Of a stretch of DNA of 64,000 nucleotides, positions 51,507 through 61,503 are shown piece by piece. Source of the DNA: Platynereis dumerilii (taxonomy: Eukaryota; Annelida; Polychaeta; Phyllodocida; Nereididae); assembly GCA_026936325.1 (NCBI GenBank), contig JAPTHN010000182.1, positions 310,001-374,000 on the forward strand, written 5' to 3'. Within the stretch, counting starts at the first letter, position 1. Each line of letters begins with the position of its first letter. The position numbers and the translations under genes were made by a program. The notes under the pieces were generated by a model. That model had not been told where the DNA came from and ran no database searches. It was given only the letters and a program-made list of their open reading frames with translations.

Positions 51507-53943
51507 GTTAGTAGTTGACCCTTCTGTGAACGTTTTTAGTAGCTGTTTAGTGGGCCTTGGCTTGTTAGGTGGTGGCTACAACTGCATGAATCATGCCTTG
51601 ATTGCCAGCATGTCACATTGTCATGATCAGCTGGCATTATCATGTGCTGTTGTCAGTGTTGACGGCTATACTTGTTAGGAAAACTACTGATTATATAAAT
51701 ATCATGCCTTAATAATTAGCTTGTAGGATCATTACCTACATTGGCCTTTGGCTACAAAGTAGGGTGCATCGTCTGCCCCTATATTTTCAAAACATCATGC
51801 ACTTTTGCATGATTGTTCCCTTGTATCATAAAAGAAGCCCTGCAAAATTTTAGGAAAAAATTCTAATGCCAAAGGGTGGCACAACAGCCTTGAAATTTCA
51901 GTATTAGGTCATATTTTAGCGATTCGCGGTTATAAATAGTATCGTCAAATTTAACTGAAATGATTTTTGAATGACACAGTTAGATTCCTTAGAAAGAGAG
52001 CTTTAATTTGAATACCAACATCAATGGTTTCCATTGAGTAGAAATCAAAATCGAGTGGAGATATTTTCTTTTTTATCCGGTAAAATGCGATAAATCAAAA
52101 AAAGGATGTTAATATGACTTTGGGAATTCAAAAAAGACTACAAAGTGGGAATATGGTCTGCTACATCATCTTATAAAACCTTGATTGCATTATAATGTAG
52201 TCAGAAGAAAAAGAGAGGCAGAACGGTGTCTCAACGAAATGTTGTGTTCCTCATATTTACATGCAATTCATGAAAATTTGCACATTTGAATTTGATGAAT
52301 AACTATCTAGAAAAGATGTAAAATTTCCTACTTTCTTCAGCAAAGTGTTCCTTATGTTTTATTCAAATGATTACGTGAAATTTAGGCAGAAGTTGAGCTT
52401 TTAAGTTTATTTTTCCAAACATTTTGTCATAATAGTCCGAAACTTTCCGTTTCCAAAAAAGTTGGGCATGAGAAATTCCCGAAATATGGCTTTCTACCAT
52501 TCAAATTAAAGACAATTTTCTTCTGAGAATAACGGTATATGAATTGAAATCATACAGCCAACCATAAGCTAGATATTTCTAACCGCGACTTTTCAAAGCA
52601 TCATTTTTTGACAATTCTGGACTCAACTTTGACACAAAAGTGTCACCCTAAAGCCACATCCGATCTTATTGAAATTTTGCAGAATGTGTTTCTATGGGCA
52701 AAGGTACAACATGGGAAAAGTGCAAATGAATATTTCAATTTTTTCATTTTTAGGGGGCAGACGATGCACCCTACTACAAAGACTGAGAGGGGGGCCTTGT
52801 AGGTTGGGGGAGGGGGGATCAGGAGCCCAGCTGCCTTGCAGGGCTCGGTGAAAACTGTTTAAACACTGTTAAAGGTCCCTCTGAGACCCCAATATTGTGT
52901 GCTACAAAATTTTCACATTACCTTTTAGATTGTGAAATAAAGAAGTTTTGTTTCTCTCGTATATGTAATTTAAAACTTCTCATAAAATCCCTTTATTTTT
53001 TGTTGTGGCTCCAGGAAACATTGCAGTGCAGTGCGGTTGCGGTTTGCAAATTAGGCACAGTGCAGACCTCTACTGAAAAGTCTGGTCTTGATGTTAAAAA
53101 AAAAAGAATATATTCAGGGGAACCTGCGATGCATACCCAATAACAGCTAATAATTTATTAAGGAGTTCCACTGACAGTGGTGACATTACCATTAAATTTT
53201 GTTTCCTCTTGATTTTCTAAGTTCTTCAAGCTATATTGAATATTAATTGTTGTATAATTGTTTTCTTGGTGGAGTGGGTTATGATTGTATTGGAATTACA
53301 GTTTAATAGTCAAAACTGTTTTGCACAGGTTTCCAAGCCGGGAAAAAATATCCTGAAATGGTCAGCCTCTGGAGGATGTGAGAGATGGCCTGCAGGAGAT
53401 CAAAGGACCTCATCCAATGAATTATAACAATTTGATGAAACAGTCAACATACATGGATCCATGGACAGATTGGGAAAATTGTCTCTGAAAATTAATGTGT
53501 TGCGAACTTACCAGCTTACTTGCCGCCTTGCGGGATGTAAGTAAACCCATACATTTTATGGACTTATGCTGTCTTCATGATTTTTGGATAATCATATAAA
53601 TAAATAATTATCAATAACCTACATAATGTGCTTATTACAATGCTCCATTGTGTAATCTGAATTATTTAAGCATGAAACCGTGCATACTGCTTTACATCAT
53701 CAATTGGCCTGAGTATGGTTGTGATGAAGTGGTTTTATATTTGCGACCCTGCTATGTGATGACCGGCGGTTTACCAATTGTGCTAATTAACCTTTCTTCA
53801 CTTCATATTGCAGAAACTATTCGGAGACAGATCAACCATTTGCAGCGCAACAGAAGCAGCAGCAGGAGAATTTATATCCATCTGTGAAGACCACAGCTTT
53901 GAGTCTGACGCCTGGAGAACGTCAGCTGTATTACTCTGTTTAG
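51415..53943 (+). CDS. Divergent small gene, 73-aa predicted microprotein
   Basis: Exon 1 (51415-51506) starts with ATGG in a good context after ACAACAACA, encodes 30 codons plus AG and ends at a GTTAGT donor. The acceptor at 53811-53813 opens exon 2 (53814 to TAG at 53941-53943), whose single base A completes AGA. The product begins MVERLRAWLHHGLQTLFAAL, a basic amphipathic/hydrophobic start that could be mitochondrial targeting or a membrane anchor. It continues with a Gln-rich part and ends LTPGERQLYYSV. A 3' exon probably follows (acceptor near 54066). Other spliceable segments (about 53022 and 53332-53551) would break the frame if included, so a non-coding or alternatively spliced transcript is possible. 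I do not recognise the protein. Confidence 0.45.
51760..52773. mobile_element. hAT-like non-autonomous element, 1014 bp, 8-bp TSD
   Basis: TAGGGTGCATCGTCTGCCCC at the left end is matched by its exact reverse complement at the right end. CTACAAAG flanks both sides (51752-51759 and 52774-52781), an exact 8-bp duplication. There is no transposase frame. The terminus resembles that of the 669-bp element at 15469-16137 (TAGGGTG, then GCCCC, then ATATTTTC). Confidence 0.88.
53814..53943 (+). CDS. Divergent small gene, coding exon 2
   Basis: After TTGCAG the frame reads NYSETDQPFAAQQKQQQENL then YPSVKTTALSLTPGERQLYY and stops. The acceptor is preceded by a pyrimidine-rich stretch (CCTTTCTTCACTTC). 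Confidence 0.45.
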
Positions 53944-54065
53944 CCTCGTAGGTGCCTTTAAAATTATGAATTTTCAAAATGAGACATTTTAATTCCATGG
54001 CTGATAATCATAATTTACCAGCTTATAGTTATTGTAAGCGCTTTTTACTGTGCTGCTTTTTCAGG

Positions 54066-54780
54066 ATCATCCATCCAGTTCTACACTAGCTAAATTCAAG
54101 AGAAGGATAAGAAACGAAAGATGAATGGTGGAAGAAATGGAAGAGCCAGAGAAGAGAAACAGCATCAAGAAAATAGGAGATCTGGCCTAATTGAAGAACT
54201 CTTGAGTTGGATCAATTATGTTGGTGTTGAGCTATTACCTCAACAGGGCGCTGAGTCCTCAGTAATTATATGCTTATGTTAGCTCTGTTTGAGACACTTT
54301 ATAAAGCTGACACATTCTAGATTTATGACAATGACAAATGACAAAGGTTTATTTATTGTCGGATTTTAAGCAGAATGCTTTAAAAACAGATTTCTAGTAT
54401 TATTGTTTTCAATGTATGATAGGCCTAGTCATAAAATTAAATTCATTTTCAACGAATTTATGAAATAATTTGAAAAAAATAGCCTACATGTAGACAAGAT
54501 AAAGGCCTAATAAATTAATGCCAAATAATAATAATGGTATCTAGTCTAGAGTTTGAGCCGGATCATGAATTATAAATATATCATAGAAGAAGTCAATCAG
54601 TGACATCTGTTATTTCACTATTTTCTAATGAAATTTGAGATGTTTACCACGGTATCAGATATTATCACACATGTAGATTAATTACTAATTATGTTGCCAA
54701 ATATTAAGTTTCAATATTCTGTATATAATTTGTGAACAAATATTAAAGGTTTAACTATTCTGTAAAATGATGTGTTTTAT
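54066..54780 (+). other. Probable 3' exon/UTR of the divergent small gene
   Basis: A T-rich tract and CAG precede 54066, and candidate poly(A) signals (AATAAA near 54508; ATTAAA near 54742) follow. A 54-codon frame starting at ATG 54121 is present but cannot be supported. Confidence 0.3.
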
Positions 54781-55169
54781 ATGTTATTTTTAAATTCATA
54801 CAAAATGTTATCTGTGGTAGATAATTTGTTAATTATAAAATACATAGTTTATGCATTAAAACTCAATATAATTTCAACTGCTGCTTTTTGTTATAATTTC
54901 TGAAAAATATACATCCCATTATCCCGAGGGGATCAATTAGATCACTGTGGACGGGGGGGGGGGAGGTTGGAGTTTTTTTAAGTGAATATTTCTTGCCTAG
55001 TTGTCTAAATCTTCCTGGCCAGTCTTTAAATAAATTTTTTCTGGTGTCTCAGTGGTGGGGATATGTCTTATCAGGGTGTTGTTTGACTGAGGGAAAAAAA
55101 AAATCTTAAATTTATTTTACACATTGAGAGGAATATGATAAGAGCATTAAAAAAATTTGTTGTATTTGA

Positions 55170-56879
55170 CAGGGTTACCCCTCAAGTTGGATTTCCAAAT
55201 TCCTTGACTTTTGCCTGTCTCGAAACAAGTTTTCCCTGACCACAAAACAGGCTCACGCACAAAATTTTGCAAATTTACGGGCTTTTGTAAATTATGTTGC
55301 GATTTAAAACAAAAAGAATATGGATGCTCCCTGAAGGTGCCTAGAGCCCGGAACCGCCGTGAAATTTAGCCGTAGCCAGCCACAAAACCATTTAGTCAAA
55401 GTTAGCTGCATCTTGTCAACTTAGCCGCCGAAAAACCAGACAGTCGCCGCCGCCAAAATAGCATGATAATTGTCAATCTATAAGCTGTACAGTTCCCATG
55501 CATTCAACAGAGGTCTAGACGGCCTAATTGGTGTTAGTACTTCCCCATTGTATCAACCTCTGATTGGCATTGAACAGAAAGTGTCTGATTGCATTTGAAG
55601 TGTCAATGTTTGATTAATTGGCATTGAAGTATCACTGGTCCAGAATTGCTGTTATGTCTTTTAGCAAACACAAAGTGTTGTCATACACATGATGCAGTGC
55701 TGTTGGCTTATAATTTTTGAAAAAAGTAACTTTCTTGAAAAAAATTGACGAATCAGGAGTGTATACATTTACATGTAGGGCCTACTTGACGGGATAATTA
55801 TAAATCATACTGGTACAGAAGCAAAAACAAAAACTTTGATTTAAATTGGAATATATTATTTGGATTAATTTCATTAAAAACCGTCCCCTAATAGGCCTAT
55901 CACAACATCTGTATGCTTGTGAAACTTACATTCCTGTTATTCTTTGAAGTTAACTGTTGACAAATGTTGAAAAAAAAGTTGACAATTCCTAGATGTCATC
56001 AGCTGCTTATTGCCATCAGGGCTAATTGACTTCAAAGTCAATCAGTCCAATTCAACCAAGATGTCCTTATTGTAATGCAACATTCTAGCTATGGTTTCAA
56101 ACATCCTTACAATCACACAGAAATTAAATAGTTTTACAAATCATCAGTTACAGTAAAATAACGAAAAGTATTTACATTCAGCTGTTTCTGAACATCAATG
56201 ACATCACTGCAGGCCCTATCCGCCACATTGAAATGAACTGTCATTTTGTAATTGGGTAACTTGTGACCTCAGTTATGAGTGATTCATTCCGTGACTTCTC
56301 ATCATACTGGTGCCAGTTCCAACCTTGAGCTACAATTTTCATCACCACAACATTTCATTATTTCATTATTTGATTGATACATTTTAGTCGAAAATTATCA
56401 GCTAAGTCACATAAGTTAGTCGAAAATGTTCAGCTAAGTTGAAGTCACAAAACTTGGCTAAGTTGAATAAGTTAGTCAGGTTTGGTTCAAGTTAGTCACC
56501 AAGATATGACTGACTTGGCTCCTGGCACTAAAGGTGCCTCGAGCTATAGTTTCCTGATTTTATGGCAACTTCCCAACCATCAAACAAGTTAGATGGGCAA
56601 ATGTGATACAATTCTTTAATTTCCATATTTTTATTTTTATTTCATGTATAGTGTGGCAGAGTACAAAATGTATTGCAGCACTGTAAATTTAAATAAAGTG
56701 TTAAAGTGTTGAATTCTCTGTTCTTATCACAAAACCATCGTCTTTGGTGTCATGAATTAATTTTTATGCAAAATTTCTTTGACCAAAGTGATATTTCCCT
56801 GACTTAATTATTTCAAAGTTCCCTGACATTTCCCTGACCTTGAATTTCTCTGACTTTTCCCTGAGCATTGGCAACCCTG
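55170..56879. mobile_element. Possible hAT-like element, 1.7 kb
   Basis: CAGGGTTACC at 55170 and GGCAACCCTG ending at 56879 are imperfect terminal inverted repeats. Both ends have repeated TTCCCTGAC words in subterminal positions. The flanking 8-mers do not match, so the ends are uncertain. Confidence 0.4.
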
Positions 56880-57035
56880 TGTTAAGAATCAAAACATCAC
56901 TTCAATTTCTTTGGCTGTTACTACAAACACCAAACCCGGATAAGAATGTTGTGAACTAGTGTAGTTCTAAAAGCTGCTTGTAATTTTTCATAACTGAACA
57001 ATCAGTAGTTTGGATGGATTAGCATGAGGGATAGA

Positions 57036-57272
57036 CATAGGCGTACGGCGCACACGATTTTTGGGGGGGCGAGCGACATCTGCCCGAATTTCAAGATCTG
57101 GATTCAATACCATTTCAAATAAAATTGCCTGGAAATAATTAATTTTCAATAGTGATTAGGCCTATTTAATCATCTGCCCTAATTTTTTAGCCTTTTTGCC
57201 CGAATCTTGCTGTTTCCCAAACTTTTGGGGGGGCGATCACCCCCCCTGCCCCCCCCCTCCGATACGCCTATG
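57036..57272. mobile_element. Small MITE with CATAGGCGTA inverted repeats
   Basis: CATAGGCGTA starts the 237-bp element and TACGCCTATG ends it. GGGGGGGCGA near the left side and C-rich tracts near the right reinforce the palindromic layout. No clear target duplication is seen. Confidence 0.6.
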
Positions 57273-58864
57273 GAATTTATAGTATGATTAATAATTCTAA
57301 TTTCACTCGTCAAGTGCTCCGTGGGTAATTCAGCTGTTCAGCAAACCGAGAAGCGGCTTCAAGATGAAATAGGTTGACATGTTGACCAAGGAATGAGCAT
57401 GGACTGCAGAATTTTTCTTGACAAAAATGCTAAAAATGCTTAATATTAACAATGATTTTTTTTTCAAAACAAAAAGCAAGTGGCAATTAATATCACAAAA
57501 ATAAAATTATAGCTAGGGATTTACACATATTTTTAGCATAGGCTAATGCCTGGTAATTATAAATATAGGGAAATAAAGGAATTTATCTCCTCTCTGTAGG
57601 GGGGGGGGGGTGAGGCTGACCCAGCTAGAGCTGACTCGGCTGAGAGCTCTAAATATTCAGGGGCATGAATTATATTTGGAATTTTTCCGGAACCGGGGAT
57701 CAGGCCTAATTTAATTTTTTTAATTTTTATGCTGTGTCAACATTTTTTTTGCATAATTGAACACTGAACAAAGCTACCATCAATATATAGTATTTTTAGG
57801 CTGCCTGTCCGAATTTTTTAGCATACACCAGATGAGCATTTATTTATTTCCACCAACCCCTGCACCACCTGGTTAAATGTATACTGAAGGACAGTAAAGA
57901 TTACAGGTGTTAGGTGCATTGGATAGTGTCAAATCTTATAAGTGGAGATGTTAGGCAATGGGTATTTGCCTGGGACAGGATGAAAACAAGCTCAGGGTAG
58001 ACTTGTCTTTGGTGGCTTACTGTCAAATTGTCGTTCAAGCAAACTGAAATCTGAACACGCCAGTAACTGGCCAATGAAGCTGGCTTGATGCTAGTTTTTT
58101 AAATTTTGCAAATCGATTAATTATTAAGGCCAGGAGAGCCGATTTAGTTTTGATCATTTGCATTGGCTTTGCATTGAGAAACCGTGGTGGCGCTAGTGTT
58201 ACCACCTCCAATGGCGCGGACCACCTCGGCCCGCGTGTCGCCACCTTTCGACATATCTAAGAGTTAGGATACCTATGTTGCAAACATTCGCACGTGCCAC
58301 AAGATGACGCCACCAGTCATCCCGATCTCCCTCAGATCCCCCTGCAGAAAAAGGGCTAAAATAAACCTAATATTTATCTTATCATCCTGGAAGATGAATT
58401 ACAAGAATTGGCTTATAATATGGCTTATATTCATCAAACCATTCAAATCAATGACTAGTACAAAGGCAACAATGTGACCTAGAAAACTACAATTGAAGCA
58501 AATCTTTTTTTCAGCACAGTGTGACATATTTTTGTGCCGCATCTAATTCTTGAGTTGACCACAAATATTTGACTTGATAATCTATGGATGATTGGATCTA
58601 CGCTAGCAATGAGCCTCAGCCTGCCCAGCCCTCTGAGTCCGCCTGACAGTCCCTGGACTGGATCTATCCATGCAAATTGCCAAATTTATACAAATTTTAC
58701 CATGGAGCTTGGGGGAGTTGAGCTCTTTTTGGCAAAAAAAAAAAAAACGTGCAAGCACTTTAAGCAGCGCAGGCTTGAATAATCTGTCACTGATGAGTTT
58801 GGAGTGGCAACCCACTGACCAATGAACAGTACAACTTGGGCTTTAAATTCTAGTAAAAAATGCA

Positions 58865-59081
58865 CAGTGGCGTAGCTAGGAAATTTTCCAGGGGGGCAAA
58901 ATATTTAAGTCAGCAATGGAAATGGAACATTTTTGTCAGGGGAGCTATTATCGCTGTCGCAGCAGAGGCGCGCCATCGGCAAAATGTAACGTTTTGTGGC
59001 AATGTAATCATTTCTTTCCTGGTCAGGATGGAGCCACGGGGGGCGACCGCCCCCCCTGCCCCCCCTGTAGCTACGCCACTG
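58865..59081. mobile_element. hAT-type MITE, 217 bp, 8-bp TSD
   Basis: CAGTGGCGTAGCTA begins the element and TAGCTACGCCACTG ends it, an exact 14-bp inverted repeat. AAAATGCA flanks both sides (58857-58864 and 59082-59089). C-rich and G-rich tracts lie inside each end. The intact duplication indicates a fairly recent insertion. Confidence 0.88.
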
Positions 59082-60274
59082 AAAATGCATTAAAATGTAC
59101 TGAAACTGCCTAATCTCAAAGCAAACTTAACTGATTGACTTCTAATTTTTGATGTGTATTATTTGTACTATAAGATAGCATACTGGCTACATGGCAAAGT
59201 TTGTTGTTTGCTGTGTATATGAGAACCAGCTAATGTAAACAAGAGAACTCCTTAATTAGGTCACTTGGTGTGTAGACAGTGTCTGGCTGTCAGTGCAGCA
59301 GCAGAGCAGCAGCAGCTCACCATTTACAATCATTTAAATTTCCCGGGAAAAACTAGCTTTTTAGTTGAGTAAATAAAAAAATTATTGTCACAGAAGTTTA
59401 CCAAAAGTTGATGGAAGCAAGATAAACTCATGATGAGACCATATGGCAAGTTTCAGAGTGATAGGTGTAACAGTGCAATCGCCTACATGGTCAGAGTTTG
59501 TAGAAAAATTCTAGGGGTAAAAGCAGCTGCGCTGCTAAAAAACTATTAAAGAACTGATAGAGCTGTGCCACAGCTAAAATCAGTGGTTAAGTCACTTCAA
59601 AGTCCTCCAGATATTTTTACCCTGAATTAGTGTGCAGTTTAAGAAGCCTAGCCGCTGAGGTCTAGCCGGCTCTCCCATTTCCATTTGATTTCTCAGCCAA
59701 AAGTGAAAAACCTCTACTGGTTCTTCAGGGGAAAAAATTCCAAAGCTGGTTTCCATACAACATAAATGGTTTTTTCCAAAATAGGAAGCTTTGTTTAAGA
59801 AGAACAGGTTTAGACCGTGAAGAGTAACACAAAATTATTTTATTGTAGGCTACAAATTGCATGTAAAAAAAAGATTCACAAAAATATATCTCAATTATTC
59901 AAGGTGTAGCAGCTGTCTAGCACTGGGCTCTTCTCAGCTAGCAGCAGTCCAAGTGTGTGGCCAGAATGAAAAACATCGAAAAATTGGTTTTGGAAGAAAC
60001 CGAGGACGCTGTATGGAAAACAAGCTTTGGATTTTTTTCCCAGAAGAAAGAATACTGGTTTTTCACTTTTGGGCTGAGAAAATCTACTGTATCATGAGTT
60101 GGCTTAGAAAAAAAAATCAACTTGATATCCCTACCCAATCTTGAGTTGTGACAACTTTTGACCCTCCAAAAATAACAGCTCTCAGCACATCTGACATTTT
60201 AAAGCAAAATTATAAAACAAAACCTTTTTTACAAAATTGGTCATAACTTTTATTAAACTATTTGCATTGCAGAC

Positions 60275-60400
60275 CCCGGGGGGGGGGGTTACTGGGGGGG
60301 GTACTCACTATGAAAAGGTGTATAGAGCCCGGAGGGGGGGGTACTCACTATGAAAAGGTGTATAGAGCCCGGGGGGGGGGGGGGGGGTACTCACTATGAA
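60275..60400 (+). repeat. G-run tandem repeat (GGGTACTCACTATGAAAAGG unit)
   Basis: Three copies of a unit of about 55 bp, TACTCACTATGAAAAGGTGT then ATAGAGCCC plus a G run, follow each other. The matching C run at 60711-60725 suggests inverted ends for the following element. Confidence 0.75.
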
Positions 60401-60985
60401 AGGGTGTATATAGAGGCTCCGCTGGATGGTTTAGGTTTTTTGGCCTTCTAGGATTAAAATGGTCTTGGTTTTTTGTGAATTAAGATTAATTTGGTTGCCC
60501 TTTTTGGACCCCCAACATGTTTGGTACCGTTAGAATCGGCTTGAAAAGACGATTACAATGGTTTACAAATCATAAAAGATTAAATTGGTTTTGGATATTT
60601 TTACTAAAAGATTAAAATGGCTTGTGGTTTTGGTGTTGGTTTCGGATTAAAATGGTTTTGGTTTTCAAAATCGCCGTGGCGCATCCCTATGCAAAAGTCC
60701 ACGAAGTACCCCCCCCCCCCCCCCCGGGGTATAGAGAGGCGCTGCTGGATGGTTTAGGTTTTTTGGCCTTTTTTGATTAAAATGGTTTTGGTTTTTTTGG
60801 CAATTTTGATTAGTTTGATTCTGGTTTTTGCAACCCCAACATGTTTGGTATCGTTAGAATTAGCTTGAAGAGACGATTAAAATGGTTTATAAATAATTAT
60901 AATGCATACAGATTAAATTGGTTTCCAAAATTTTTCCTGAAGGATTCAAATGGTTTGTGGTTTATATCCCCCCCCCCCCATATGA
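60400..60985 (+). repeat. Interspersed repeat family C, copies 2 and 3 in tandem
   Basis: Two copies (about 60405-60695 and 60728-60985) share CGCTGCTGGATGGTTTAGGT or its close variant, then TTTTGGCC and GATTAAAATGG words. The first ends ATCGCCGTGGCGCATCCCTA, matching the start of the minus-strand copy at 46878. Both end near C or G runs. Confidence 0.65.
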
Positions 60986-61319
60986 TGGCCCCATCCAAGA
61001 CTCATTGAATTTTCTGGGGGAAAAGGTGAAGTCCTGGTGACTCTGATCTTCATTTTGAAAAGTTTCCTACTAATCCTAGAGCACATTTATGTATTTTTAA
61101 AGTTTCAAAAAGTTCAAAAGAAATTCAAGTGTTAATTGATACATGATATTATCTTTCAGCTGCAACTTACCATTCCAAGTCAGGCGTAGTCAGAATAAAA
61201 TATGCTTATAGGCTATTACCTTAGATCAGCAAGATAATTCTATCTTTTATCAAAGTTTTCTGAATATTAAACTGCAGAAAGGTCTACACATGCATGGTCC
61301 TACAATCACAATCAGACAC

Positions 61320-61503
61320 GGGGTGATGCACCTGTTTGCCCATGTGGCCTGGGAACGACTGCAGCGCCATCTGTGAGTCAATTGCTCTGGGCACGTGATC
61401 GTCAGACAGGTTCCGGTCTTTCTGAGTGGATGTGTGCGAATTTATCCTTACAAGTTTCATTCATTATGTTCGGAATTAAGAGTCTTTGACGGCTGAAAAA
61501 GTG
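61320..61503 (+). promoter_or_regulatory. Candidate promoter and non-coding first exon of a downstream gene
   Basis: A locally GC-richer segment contains CACGTG at 61392-61397 and leads to a strong donor, AAAGTG/GTAAGT, at 61503/61504. The only ATG frames are short upstream ORFs, so the exon would be 5' UTR. No coding exon was recognised from here to the window end. Confidence 0.35.

Noticed and set aside
53236-53427. Plus-strand 63-residue frame in the divergent gene
   Set aside because: It crosses an apparent splice acceptor near 53331 and ends soon after. Including that segment breaks the better-supported 73-aa frame.
58035-58244. Minus-strand 69-residue frame beginning MATRGPRWSAP
   Set aside because: The region is slightly GC-richer and could be an exon or promoter, but there is no donor in a suitable place, no recognisable domain and no partner exon.
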